A stretch of DNA of 64,000 nucleotides from Vanessa cardui (Eukaryota; Arthropoda; Insecta; Lepidoptera; Nymphalidae). Positions within the stretch are counted from its first letter, which is position 1. Every line of letters starts with the position of its first letter. This document shows positions 34,846-45,594 of this stretch, one piece after another. The stretch covers positions 11,015,702 to 11,079,701 of the forward strand of contig NC_061136.1 in NCBI RefSeq assembly GCF_905220365.1. The letters run 5' to 3'. The notes below the pieces were generated by a model. The model was given only the letters and a program-made list of their open reading frames with translations. It did not search any database and was not told where the DNA came from. The translations under genes and the position numbers were made by a program.

Positions 34846-35059
34846 TAAATATTATTTAAATCATATTATTAATCTTTTCTTATGAATACTAAACAAATGC
34901 GACTTTGTAGCTATAAAATTAATTTGCCAATATTGAACATTATCAAAAAATTATTAAAATAATTAATGTAACTTCCTACGATCATGTGCATAAAATTAAC
35001 ATAAAATAATTAGCTACGACGAAAAAACGACGGGATAAATTATATTGCAAATTTCACTT

Positions 35060-35290
35060 AAATACGATTTTTCGCGCCACTAATGAAGCTCATTAAGATT
35101 ACGATCTCGGAAAGGAACAAAGTTCTAAATCATTTCAGAGAGCGTTCGTTGTTTCCCTTTAAAAATTGAGTTTTGCATTTTATAGAGTCATTAGTGGAAC
35201 GGTACATTAGTCACGGTTGCTGCTGGTCCGATCGGGGCCTTCGTAATGATAAACTGTCCTTATTATCTTTACATTTGGTTGAAGACAAAA
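35060..35290. other. single-copy, less AT-rich block
   Basis: Non-repetitive sequence with GGTTGCTGCTGGTCCGATCG and paired CATTAGTGG/CACTAATG words. The 62-codon frame at 35173-35361 shows no domain. It is a possible conserved noncoding element. The rest of 34846-35706 is AT-rich and featureless. Confidence 0.25.
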
Positions 35291-36366
35291 TCGGTTCCTA
35301 TACCACCCTTAAATTAATTTACTGTATAAATATAAATATTGATAAAGTAAGTTCGTATTAAATATTAAAAAAAAATTATTCTTTCCTCACTTTTTTTATT
35401 TGGCAGCGATAGAAGACCTAAATTCTTATTTTTTTCTTTAGGTTTGTAATAAACGCTAACAATCTATCTACAAAATACTTTTAATAATTTTTATTAACTA
35501 ATAATTTCAGTTAGTTATAAATGACTAACAAAGTATGATTACATTTTTTCTTATTGTTACGGGGAGTAACCGTACGTCAGTAGATAGTTCGTTAAAATTA
35601 GTAATCACATTGAGATACAATACAATTCGATATCTCCAGCGCATTAAGCCGTATAAATGAATGACATAAAAATCATGTTACGACTTTTTGCTTGGGGGTT
35701 GTCATATCTATATATATATAAATGAATTGCTGTGCGTTAGTCTCGCTAAAACTCGAGAACGGCTGGACCGATTTGGCTAATTTTGGTCTTGAATTATTTG
35801 TGGAAATCCAGGGAAGGTTTAGAAGCTGAGTAAGTATGATAAAAATGCTAAGAAAATAATAAAAACAACAAAATTGTTTTTCCTTTGAAATAGATTTATT
35901 AGAGGATTATCATTGATTTTCTATGATTATCGATGTTAGACAATAAAACATTGATGTTTTAAAATTTATTTTGCATTATTTACATCATCGTTACATCAAT
36001 TTTTCGAATTTATATACATATATAAAAATAAGTGGCATTTTCGATGTCACTTTATAACTCAAGAACGGCCTCACCTATCCTAACCAAATTTTCAGGGGTT
36101 GTTCGGACTATTTAGTAGATGGTTTATGTGAAGTTTGCACAAAATCGGTCGAGTGGTTCTCCATTTATCACATTTTTTGTAACAAATGAATTCAATAAAT
36201 GGCGGGTCATTTTGTTAATGGAGATTTTTTAGACGGGGAATTATACTGTCGAAATAAAAGTATGTATTAATTACAAATGAGTACACTGATCCACCAGTTT
36301 CAATAGGTAATACGAATAATTTCAATTCATTATTATAAAAAAAAAATACATTTAAACCAACAGTGT

Positions 36367-37130
36367 GTGCATTTATTTTCATGTCTAAATATGCAGAAAA
36401 AGGTTAGTGCAATGAATTTTTATTCGTATCGATTGATGGTTCGTCCACTAACACAAAATTCTATCTCGAGATATGGTAAACTATATCATCAGTACATCGT
36501 TGACATGCATGCCAAAATAGAAACTGACCGTCTTAATTTTAATCGTTAACCAAGCAAAATTAAGATCCAAAGAATATATTCATTTGCAAGATGCGATAGC
36601 GAATGATGCTAATGTAAATGACATCGGGCGATTGACTATATTGCCATCTTCGTTCATTAGTTGCCCACGGCATATGAACGAATATGCACAAGACGCAATT
36701 TCTTATGTGGTCGACATAATCGTATAATGGTCGACCGGATCTGTTCATTACATTTACATGTAATGCGCAGTGGGATGATATTAAAAACAATTTATTTGAA
36801 GAACAGTCGAAAACTGAGTCATGAAATAACAGAACGTATTTTTCGGCAAAAATTGAAAGCACTTATAGATTTAATTGTAAAATTATATATATTTGGAGAG
36901 GTGCCATATGTACTCCACTGAATAGCAAAAGAGGGGATTCCCTAATGCAAATGTATTAATTTGCCAGTTCCTTAACTCCGGATCAAATTGATAACGTTAT
37001 TTCAGCTGTAAATCCAGATCAAACTCTTGATCCAGAGTTATTTCACGTTGTCGTTAAAAATATGAAACATGGTTCATGCGGTGAGCTACATATGAGTTCA
37101 TTACATCTATTTCTCGAATTTACTAATTTC
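36367..37130 (+). pseudogene. Helitron Rep (HUH nuclease) remnant
   Basis: Rep/helicase protein of a rolling-circle transposon, Rep portion only. Readable blocks in shifting frames are NFYSYRLMVRP and HQYIVDMHAKIET, then GRLTILPSSFI and PRHMNEYAQDA, then GRPDLFITFTCN and RQKLKALIDLIVK, then DQIDNVISAVNPDQ and HVVVKNMKHGSCGEL. The frame shifts at 36547-36549 and again near 36715, where an insertion of about eight bases is visible. The usual HUH motif (PHAHILI in relatives) reads PNANVLI at 36941-36961, so both metal-binding histidines are Asn. A TAG replaces the preceding Trp at 36923-36925. No helicase motifs were found. Confidence 0.8.
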
Positions 37131-37179
37131 TTCCAGTGGCAAAACGCAGATGTTAAACCATTACACGCAGTGAAACTGT

Positions 37180-38218
37180 GGTCCCATGTGGTCCCATTTT
37201 AATTTTATTTAATTCTGATGATGAATGAATATGGATACCATATGAAAACCACATAAGTCTTAAATTTGCATTATGCATGTGCGCGATAAATAGGTAAATA
37301 ACTCAAAATCACGCAAGTAATTTTGATGATTCTTTTTTTATTAGAAATGATATACTTCAAGGGTACTGTTACCTGTTAAGGGGTGAAAGTTTGGTTAGAT
37401 TCTGACCATGGGATCCAAAGTAACGAAACTCTTCAATTCTGAAGAACACGTTAGCGACACTCGGCAGAATATTATATGGGTTACTTGGTCATTTGAGTTA
37501 CCTTTCGTAACGTGTTCAAGTAATACAAGTCAACAACAACAAGTCATTGTCGAATGTGATAATAATCAATGCAACTCCTAAACAGCTTACAGCGAGGGTG
37601 CGGTAGGTGGGTTATTGTCCTTAGTAAAATTTTAATGTGCTTACGTTCGTTGCCGCATTTCAACATGATTTGTGACCTTATGATGCACGACATACATTAG
37701 CTCTTTTGCAAATTTTTTTTACTAAGGTCAATTAAATAAATAAATATGAGACAACATCACATGCATTACTCTGATCCCAATGTAAGTAGCTAAAGCACTG
37801 TATTATGGAAAGTCAGAAGTAAATACGACAACGTAGAAAACGAATTATAATCTACATCAACTCGGCCGGGAATCGAACCCGGGAACGCGGAATGGCGTAC
37901 CCATGAAAACCGGTGTACACACCACCCGACCACGGAGGTCGTCATATTTGGAGTCGGTGTCAGCTCTTGGCTGGCTTGGTTTTATACGATAATATACTGA
38001 TTCGATAACAACAACAACAATAACAACAATTGTAACTACGTTAATATAATCGTAAATCGACTTTTGAGTACTCTAATGCTTTTCATTTTATTTTACTTAG
38101 GAGGACTCTGATAAATATTTTGAATACGCAATTATTTTTCTTACTTTTTAGTGCATTTTAGTTTGTTTTAAAATATTGTTTTGTTTGAAGTCGGTTTTTC
38201 TTTTTGTTAAAATTTTAA
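37180..38218 (-). mobile_element. family F copy inside the Helitron
   Basis: In reverse orientation it carries the same order as 49991-51077 (complements of the TGGGACC, CATGGATCC and ACGTGTTC-type blocks) and ends at 38186-38218 with GAAGTCGGTTTTTCTTTTTG, the family's left terminus. The right terminus is truncated. A SINE-C interrupts it at 37737-37944. Confidence 0.55.
37737..37944 (-). mobile_element. SINE-C copy 4
   Basis: Reverse copy with tRNA-like head and TACTCTGATCCCAATGTAAG block. A deletion of about 20 bp removes part of the body near 37825. AAATAAATAAATATGAG marks the 3' end. Confidence 0.8.
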
Positions 38219-38785
38219 TTTATGTAAGTATCTAATTGTTGTAACGTGTCTATTTATGAGCAATATAAATCAGACAATATTTTCAAAATATTATAAGTAA
38301 CATCACCATAATAAAACTTGACCACCTATATTATTCATCTGTGTTGTATTTAGTGATATTATATTGATTTGTATTGCAAATTAGTTTCAAATTAAAATTT
38401 ATGGTATGGCCACTTTACAATAAATGGTTTTGCAAACTTTATGTTGTAAGGACTTAATTATAGCGACATGGTAACTTATCACACAACCTCATTATTCCTG
38501 TGTCATTGAAAATATAGAAAAATATATAGATAGTGTCGCTTTTAATGTAAGTATCAGTTATTTATTGTTACTGTTAGATCACCAGTGTCGCTGCGTGCAA
38601 TGGTTTCTATGCTCATCACATTTGGACTATTTAAGTATTTCGATTGTGGCAGTACGAAGTTTGCCGGGTCAGCTAGTCATCTATTAATTAAATACATACA
38701 AGTTCTATAATACCAATAAAACAAAGTTAAAACTATTGTTAAATTAATATGTATTAAATCATATTATATTATATTTATTAATATG

Positions 38786-39027
38786 TGGGCGGAGCACATT
38801 GCTTGAAGAACTGACGGCCGATGGAGCCGACGAGTTCTCGAGTGGCGACCACGGACCAGACGCAGCGTGGGTAGGCCCCCACGAGGTGGTCCGACGACCT
38901 GGTGAAGGTCGCGGGAAGACGCTGGTTGCGGGCTGCACAAGACCGGTCGTTGTGGCGATCTTTGGGGGAGGCCTATGTCCAGCAGTGGACGTCTCACAGC
39001 TGAAATGATGATGATGATGATGATGAT
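38786..39027 (+). mobile_element. RTE-like LINE 3' end with (ATG)n tail
   Basis: The protein fragment reads RTDGRWSRRVLEWRPRTRRS and VGRPP, then after a one-base shift WSDDLVKVAGRRWLRAA, SLWRSLGEAYVQQWTSHS and a stop at 39001-39003. A TGA (38804-38806) also lies in the first frame. The 3' tail is a run of seven ATG units. It shares the GEAYVQQWT ending with 1740-1858 but is otherwise a different subfamily. Confidence 0.75.
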
Positions 39028-39044
39028 ATAGTTATCAATACGGA

Positions 39045-39361
39045 CGACGGACATTGTTTCGATATATTATCAACAGAAAACACAAACTCCATAAGGTGGC
39101 GCTGTGCAATCTCTGTGCAGATGGTGACTAGCCAGCATGCTTTCATTTCAGTTTCTTAGGGACCGTTGGGTGCAAAACAACCTGTTCAGGGACTGCCTTA
39201 AGCTTAAAGATTATTTGAATACAGTGATCATGTCGAATCCGTCAAGATATTCGCATACACCTACTTCGTCCGAAGATGTAAACTTTAATTCGCTTCTGTA
39301 CATATATAACTTGTCAAAAACCTTAAAATTTCAATAAAATGATTGATGATTACACATTTAA
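39045..39361 (+). mobile_element. possible Penelope-like 5' segment
   Basis: Non-AT-rich sequence between the RTE tail and the inverted-repeat element. The 66-codon frame at 39137-39337 has no clear domain. By position it may be the upstream part of the Penelope-like element. Confidence 0.3.
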
Positions 39362-39413
39362 ATAAAACTATTTATAACGGATGAATCGCGTATATTAATT
39401 ATTTTTAAACATA

Positions 39414-39692
39414 ATGGATAAACCTAACCATTTTATCCGATTTGATAAACCACAGATCCTCGCTAGAGAACACAGATTCATTCCTAGAATGATACGCGAG
39501 GCTATTGAAATTCAAAAACATCCGAACTTCAATAGAGAAGATGGTTGGAGACTTTCTAACACCTGGGATCCACTTATTAAAAATTTAAAATCCCAAATCC
39601 AACAGACTGCAAGACCTAAAGATACAGTTAGTGCCTTCTGCGTGCAACCGGAACGTTACTCAAGATATCAATTGAGAAATCGTTGGCGGTAG
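39414..39692 (+). CDS. Penelope-like GIY-YIG endonuclease C-terminus
   Basis: 92 codons, intact from an ATG placed two bases after the inverted repeat. Residues 14-47 (ILAREHRFIPRMIREAIEIQ, KHPNFNREDGWRLS) and the following WDPLI match the conserved end of the GIY-YIG nuclease domain of Penelope-like retroelements. There the Glu of REAIEI and the Asn of FNRE are characteristic. The reverse transcriptase and the GIY and YIG motifs are missing, so it cannot act as a nuclease alone. The start is probably an accident of truncation. The family assignment is by motif recall. Confidence 0.65.
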   Translation: MDKPNHFIRFDKPQILAREHRFIPRMIREAIEIQKHPNFNREDGWRLSNTWDPLIKNLKSQIQQTARPKDTVSAFCVQPERYSRYQLRNRWR

Positions 39693-39742
39693 TTGTTAAT
39701 AATATTTCCTTTGTTCTTCAAATAGACAAATGTCATCTTAGT

Positions 39743-39787
39743 CTGCCCGTGACCACGAACACTGCAAAGTGCTCGAAACGTCGGGAT
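39743..39787 (+). ncRNA. hammerhead-ribozyme-like relic
   Basis: CGAACACT and AGTGCTCG pair with one mismatch around a GCAA tetraloop, followed by GAAAC and GTC, with CCCG/CGGG able to close the outside. This order recalls stem II, GAAA and the GUC cleavage site of the hammerhead motifs reported in Penelope-like elements. The CUGANGA core is not intact (GTGACCA occupies its place) and stem III is minimal, so activity is not expected. Confidence 0.3.
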
Positions 39788-39836
39788 GTTTAAAAATAAT
39801 TAATATACGCGATTCATCCGTTATAAATAGTTTTAT

Positions 39837-39935
39837 GGTCATCTACATCGATTCGGCCGGGAATCGAACCCGGGACCTCAGAGTGGCGTACCCATGAAAA
39901 CCGGTGTACACACCACTCGACCACGGAGGTCGTCA
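39837..39935 (-). mobile_element. SINE-C head fragment
   Basis: The tRNA-like half with both boxes, abutting the right inverted repeat at 39836. The 3' half is missing. Confidence 0.8.
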
Positions 39936-39939
39936 TCAT

Positions 39940-40188
39940 TGTTGTGTTCCGGTTTGAAGGATCACTCATCCTTGTGCACAACAGTGCTAAGTATTGTTGT
40001 GTTCCGGTGAGTAAGCCAGTGTAACCACAGGCACAAGGGACATAACGTCTTAGTGCCCAAGGTCGGTGGTGCATTGGCGATGAAAGGAATATTTAATGTT
40101 TCTTACAGCGCCATTGTCTATGGGCGGCGATGACCACTTACTATCAGATGGCCCATGCGCTCTTCCGCCAACCAATAACATAGAAAAA
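39940..40188 (+). mobile_element. SINE-B copy with internal duplication
   Basis: The ATTGTTGTGTTCCGG block occurs twice (about 39938 and 39993). The rest follows the family to CCGCCAACCAATAACATAGAAAAAA. Confidence 0.75.
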
Positions 40189-40189
40189 A

Positions 40190-41039
40190 CCTACAAGGTA
40201 GCTTATCAACAATACGGTACTCGTTTAATAAAAGAAAATGGAGACTCGGTAAATCTAAACCATTTTTTTATACCAATTTCTCAATTAAATTCAAGCAGTT
40301 TTTCATTTTTTTTATACTAAAGAATTATGCAACTGTATCTTAAGAATAATCTTTATAATAGTGAAATTTTTACAATTTCAAAATTGGAGAATTTGTCCCA
40401 GAAATTACTCACTAAACACACAGACAGAAATTACTTATAATAATGTAATATAAGTATAGATCATAGGCATGTTTTATAACATATGTATATGCAAATTAAA
40501 CGCGACGATTATTTGGTAATATATAAATTACCTTATGTTAATATTATCATAGGACTATTACTTGCACATACAGCGTATAAAATGTCTGAATCAGGTACTG
40601 TATTTGGTAACGTAACCAAAGTACCTGGACTTTGGTTACGTCCAGATAATTAAAATAGCATGCAAATATTTTGCGACCTTCTATTTCACGTACTTCAAAA
40701 TTAACGCCTTTATATAAACCTATACAATAAATTGAGTTGAGCAAAGTTTTATTACTTAATCTTATTATACGAGAGCGTCATATTATATTATCAGCTAAGT
40801 ATAGTTAGTTTTCGCTATACAGCAACGAAACACGCAAACAACCTGTCGTCTCTCTTTTGGTTTCTAAGAACAATTACAAGTTTCATATGAAGAATAAGTA
40901 AGATATATTTATATTAAAATCATAATTTTATTATATTGATATGCTTTACATTATTTATCCTTCTAACTCATTTCGGCTATTGCAGCTATTGCATAATTGG
41001 AGTCCAGATGATTACGCAGCATATATTGCATTACGATAG
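40190..41039. other. AT-rich noncoding stretch
   Basis: No gene. An inverted pair GGTAACGTAACCAAAGT.CC / GGACTTTGGTTACGT lies at about 40605-40646. Confidence 0.45.
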
Positions 41040-41224
41040 TGTGTGTGTGTGTGTGCAATCATAAAAGGATTATCTAATCCCTTCCTCTCAAAATCCGATG
41101 GAACGTCCAATCTGACGCATCATCACTCTATTTTTAAGACTCTGAGCTTTCTTTGCGCATATCACGGAGCCAAAGTATTTGCGCATCAGGATAATGTATG
41201 TATTGTGTGTTATGTATTGCAAAA

Positions 41225-41670
41225 CTATCGATACTGTGACTATCAATAGTTGATCTCGAAAACTATTCAGGTTTTTGATAGTCCTATCGACAGAATCATT
41301 TTGATCAATACAATCGATACCTTCGATAGTATTGCCAGCTCTCTGTAAGCAGTACCTATATTTGTAAAAGCGATGCTATTAATACTATCGATAGAATCGA
41401 TGGTTGTGGACTATCACTTTATTTGGAATGATTTTCTAGAAAACAATGTTTTCATAGGTTCAGTTAGCTGAATTTCACCATAGGGTGACAAGATATCTAT
41501 ACTAACCATACTATCGCTAGCACTTTAACTCCCGACCGACTGACAGATTGCGTATCGATAGTGTACTACTACTATACTAGCATTGAAAAGTAGCAACAAA
41601 ACAGTTCCCGAGTAGCTCACTACACGATTAAGCAACGCTCACTATACGAATAGTATTACACTATCGATAC
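41225..41670. promoter_or_regulatory. cluster of ATCGAT (DRE-like) words
   Basis: TATCGATA or CTATCGAT-type strings occur near 41227, 41319, 41388, 41398, 41552 and 41661, with further CGATA halves between. TATCGATA is the DREF site and CGATA the BEAF core in flies. No coding sequence is nearby. A decayed palindromic repeat could give the same pattern. A short (GT)n run at 41040-41056 precedes it. Confidence 0.3.
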
Positions 41671-41779
41671 GCTACGCTAAAATAAATAAACAAGAAACTC
41701 AGTTATTGGTGACGCGTTGCTTAATCGTATAGTATAGTAACTCGGGAACTTTTTTGAAATCACGATGCGTTTTGTTGCA
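41591..41779. mobile_element. foldback element, GCAACAAAAC ends
   Basis: GCAACAAAAC at 41591 is inverted at 41770-41779, and AGTTCCCGAG...GATTAAGCAACGC (41602-41638) pairs with GCGTTGC...CTCGGGAACT (41713-41750). The 189-bp unit is noncoding and resembles a MITE. Confidence 0.6.
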
Positions 41780-41968
41780 TAACGAATATACCATTCCTAC
41801 AAATCACAGTGAAACCTTTTTGCGTGCCTAATTTTATTTTTTCAGCTTCATTTTTAAAAAATAAAATAAACAAAAGAATGAAAGCACTATTAATGACGCC
41901 GGCGTAGATCTATATATTATTTATCATATTTGAGTAAAAAGGTTTGCGAACCGTAAAAAAAATAAAGT

Positions 41969-42075
41969 AACAGCCCGTATATTTCTCACTGCTGGGCTAA
42001 GGCCTCCTCTCCTATTGAGGAGAGGGTTTTGGAAAAAATCCACCACGGTGTTCCAATGCGCGTTGGTGGAAACCG
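41969..42075 (-). mobile_element. SINE-A 3' third
   Basis: Reverse copy covering the last ~105 bp, from AACAGCCCG to GCGCGTTGGTGGAAAC. It ends at the same internal position as the copy at 34737. Confidence 0.7.
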
Positions 42076-42659
42076 TATACTTTATATATAGTTAATAATT
42101 ATAAAAACAATGTTTGATTGTTTGCGTGAATTCGTTGCATATGAAATATTTTGATGAAATTTCAGTACAATCATTGTCACAATCTTGTGTCTACAATAAC
42201 GTTATTTGAAGTATTTATTTAATACTTTATCACTTCCAACAGTTAGTTATTATTTAAAGCTGTATCAGCCAAAATTTCAAAATGAATGAGTTATTTTCCC
42301 ATTTTGAGCACATTTTCCAGTTCAGTGGGTCATGTTTATATCAAGCGTTATCTGTAGGTACTAAATATATGGGCTCGATTTCTGAATATTTAAAACTGAT
42401 TCTGAAATCATGATTAAATATCATACGTGGCCTATACGCTTTTTTTTTAGTATAAATTATATTTACAATATACTATAATAAACTAAAGTTTCACAAAGAT
42501 TAGCATCAAGTGTATATGTTTCTTAATGGAATAAACTTTTGACTTTGTCTTTAACTTCGAGTAGTAAAAGATGTAATTGTAGTAAGGAAATTTCCTAAAA
42601 AGTGGTAAAGGTTTTTACTTATATGTATCTATATTTGATTTGTATTTAGACTATTATTT
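42076..42659. other. AT-rich noncoding stretch
   Basis: Nothing recognised. Confidence 0.45.
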
Positions 42660-42900
42660 TTTTATGGTATAGTTTGGCGGACGAGCATATGGGCCACCTG
42701 ATGGTAAGTCACCATTACTCATAGACAATGACGCTGTAAGAAATATTAACTATTCCTTATATCGTCAATACTCACTCACCCTTCAAACCGAAACACAACA
42801 ATACTGAGTACTTTTGTTTGGCGGTAGAATAACTGATGAGTGAGTGGTAACTACCCAGACGGGCTTGCACAAAGCGCTACTACCAAGAAATTTGTTATTT
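42660..42900 (-). mobile_element. SINE-B nearly full-length
   Basis: Reverse copy starting with TTTATGGTATAG (complement of the CCATAAA end) and running to the GGGCTTGCACAAAGC 5' block. A deletion removes the ACAAGGGACATAACATC region near 42773. Confidence 0.8.
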
Positions 42901-42904
42901 ACAA

Positions 42905-43085
42905 TTAGTCACCCGCGGCTTCACTCGCGTTTCAGGCTGTTGGTTGTCATGAGTCAGGCAAAAAAAGAAGCCCAGTCCTTTCTCGGAGTTCAAGTTTGCT
43001 TCATACCAAATTTCATCAAAGTCAGTTCAGCGATTTGGTCGTGAACAGGCAGAGATACAGAGTTATTGTCACATTTAAAATATTA
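42905..43085 (-). repeat. family D dispersed repeat
   Basis: CACCCGCGGCTTCACTCGCG start, AAATTTCATCAAAGTCAGTT middle and TTATTGTCACATTTAAAATA end. Colinear in reverse with 15521. Confidence 0.65.
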
Positions 43086-44551
43086 ATAATTATTTATTTA
43101 TTAATAATACACATACAATCTTTATTATTTTTTATAAAAAAATGGAACAATGGGAAATGCGTATCACCAAGATCCATATAATATGTATTTAATTAGGGGC
43201 TAGTGTTGGCAACGTTGCCTTATATTGAATCATGAGACGGAAGCTACACTGTCCACTCAGCCAAGGCGTTAATTATTAAAGAAGGTTAGACGGAGGGGTC
43301 ACTAATGGTATTAAAAGAAAACGATGACTATTTTATACGTATATATATTCAACTGGAACTTATGTTTGTCATAGTAGTTTTTACCTGTATGTTATGAAAG
43401 ATGTAAGTTGTAAGTGTAATGATGATGAAACATGTAAGTTATGAAAAATGTAAGTGTATTTTTATTTGTTACTTGATCTGTTTTATTTAATTTATCTTTT
43501 CTTTACATATAATAAAATTGAAATGTCTGATTTTAATAACAAAATAATTTGTATTGTTGGAATATTAAGTGACATTGACTATAAATTAATTAATTCATGC
43601 GCTTTATTTTATAGTATAGTTTATTATTATATGGGATTATTTACATCCTCAAAGACCGTATATGTATTCTCAGACATTGTAAGACTGATGCAATATAATA
43701 AATATACTGTGACACATTTAAAATATTCTCATTAGACATAGTAGAAAGCCTATTTGAGGTTATTTTGAAACTAAGCCTCGTTATACCAGTAACAATAACG
43801 CTAATGGAATAGTAGGGCAATCAAGAGATTGAATCTTATATCTCGAACCTAGCTATGTTTTGTATTGCATTTGTTTGTTATAGAGATGTTAATACCACCC
43901 CTTTTTGAAATCCAAAAAATAGTTAATAAAACCTTTTTTGATGATTCTAAATTCAAATAGATATTTTTCATATTTCTAAAAAATAGTTTTGTTGACGTTT
44001 TGATACCATAGTTATCGACGTCACTACCATATAATGTGAGAAAGACGGTCAAATATGTTCCCTTCAATTCCACGTTTTCCCCTACTTTTTCTGCCTACAC
44101 ACACTTATTTAATCATTAATTCTTCTAAGCAGCCGTAAATGAGTGAACTTTATAATACTATGTTTTGTTTTTTTTTTTTATGTTAGGCTTAAGTAAATAT
44201 TGAATAAAGTATTAACAGCTCTATAGACATACAATCATTATTAGACTAACATGTTCAGCGGAGTAATCAAGATATGTTAATAAACCGCTTTGATATTCAA
44301 AGTTGTGTGCAGATGGGCTCTTAAAGCCTTCTGATAGGGTATCTTGACCACAGCACGATGTAGTAATGAACGCTGTTGTTTGATAACCACTAATGTTTCA
44401 TTTAGACACGGAACTGTATGTATGCTAATGATAATATGGCATTGATATAAATCGAAATGTTTGATGTTTTGTACGTATTGATAATAATTAAAAGGAACAC
44501 TAACTTGGATTGAAGTAAGACACACTCGAGAAGAGGCAACTTTTGTCGTAC
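43086..44551. other. AT-rich noncoding stretch
   Basis: No gene or known repeat. Loose tandem GTAAGT/TATGAAA units occur at 43385-43460. The 93-codon frame at 43454-43735 is AT-driven and lacks a domain. Confidence 0.5.
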
Positions 44552-44561
44552 ATATATTAAT

Positions 44562-44905
44562 ACTTTAAAAAAAGGAACAGTAACAATAAATTTCCCACTG
44601 CTGAGATAAGGCCTCATCTTACATTAAGGAGAGGGTTTGGAACATATTCCACCACGCTGTTCCAATGCGGGTTGGTGGAATGCACATGTGGCAAAATTTC
44701 GATGAAATTAGACACATGCAGGTTTCCTCACGTTATCCTATTATCACGTCCTCATGTTTTCCTTCACCACCGAGCACGAGATGAATTATAAACACAAATT
44801 AAGCACATATGTATGTGTATTGTGTAGTGGTGCTTTCCTGGGTTTGAACCCGCAATCACCGGTTAAGATGCACGCTTTCTAACCACTGGGCCATCTCAGC
44901 TCCAG
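44562..44905 (-). mobile_element. SINE-A full-length with TSD
   Basis: Reverse copy with full head and body. Direct repeats ATATATTAAT at 44552-44561 and 44906-44915 are the target-site duplication. An extra ~22 bp lies between CCTCACG and TGTTTTCC (44731-44753) relative to other copies. Confidence 0.85.
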
Positions 44906-45169
44906 ATATATTAATGGACTGTTACTAATGTGTATCTTATGTATCTTACATAAGTTTATGTTGTAAATTAAAGAGGTCACGTCATTGACAACTAATTTTG
45001 TTCTTCTCTAATCAGTCAGGTATATTCTTAACTACAACATATTTTCTTTTAATAAGTATTAAAATGAAACTTAAAAGAAACGTGTTATAGACACAAAATA
45101 AATACTAAATTATTACTAAAGTGATTAATATAACGGTTTTCTGAGAGAATAGCGAATAATAATAATCTG

Positions 45170-45591
45170 CAAAATGTCTAGTTCAAGTGATGAAGAAGTT
45201 GTGGTTATGTATTTATATCTTCGACAAAGGAGAAGGCGTAATAGAAGAACTATGTGGATACATCCCTACATTGATATTAATATCAACTGTCGTATGTTTG
45301 TGGCTGCCAAAGCATTGCAAGAAACTGATAGAAAATTCATGGTTTGTTATCGTATGAGCAAAACTACATAGCTTGAGCTACCATTTTGTTGATGAAAAAG
45401 GCGCGAAATCCGAAGAAACGCAAACACGAGTTTCCTGCACGCCGGTTTCAATGCAACTGGTTTGAAACGCGTTTCCAACCAGTTTCATACAGGTTGCGTC
45501 GTGTGCGGTCTCTTAAAGGAGTCTATGGCTGAAACTCAAAAGTAACTAGAAGTCGCAGTTTCGTTGCAAATGCGTTGCGCCGTGCTGGGCC
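45170..45591 (+). mobile_element. PIF/Harbinger-like remnant, one end
   Basis: The right end reads ...TTGCGCCGTGCTGGGCC and is followed by TTA (45592-45594), the 3-bp target typical of PIF/Harbinger. The subterminal region is rich in CGTTTC/GTTGC words. No matching left terminus was found upstream. Confidence 0.55.
45174..45371 (+). pseudogene. Harbinger transposase N-terminal fragment
   Basis: 65 codons beginning MSSSSDEE, then a basic stretch (RQRRRRNRR), WIHPYI, and FVAAKALQETDRKFMVCYRM followed by a stop. This order (acidic start, Arg-rich run, W-I/V-HP, ...F..YFRMS) is the N-terminus of PIF/Harbinger transposases. The DDE catalytic region is entirely absent. The assignment is by pattern recall. 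Confidence 0.6.
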
Positions 45592-45594
45592 TTA

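Larger units (their letters stand above)
35707..38676 (+). mobile_element. autonomous-type Helitron, decayed
   Basis: The 5' end TCTATATATATATAAATGAA begins after A (35706) and the 3' end GCCGGGTCAGCTAG stops before T (38677), the classic Helitron boundaries. The subterminal CTCGAGAACGGCTGGACCG block is typical of lepidopteran Helitron 5' ends. It contains a broken Rep gene (36367-37130). It also holds a reversed family F element from about 37180, which carries a SINE-C. The helicase portion is gone. Confidence 0.8.
39362..39836 (+). mobile_element. Penelope-like fragment in 51-bp inverted repeats
   Basis: A 475-bp unit is bounded by perfect 51-bp inverted repeats at 39362-39412 and 39786-39836. 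Between them lie an intact 92-codon frame (39414-39692) and, near the right arm, a GAAACGTC-containing hairpin. Inverted partial copies of terminal sequence are known for Penelope-like elements. The arms are identical, pointing to recent formation or gene conversion. Confidence 0.65.

Noticed and set aside
43454..43735. 93-codon hydrophobic frame
   Set aside because: High AT content alone gives Phe/Ile/Tyr/Leu-rich translations. There is no start context or domain.
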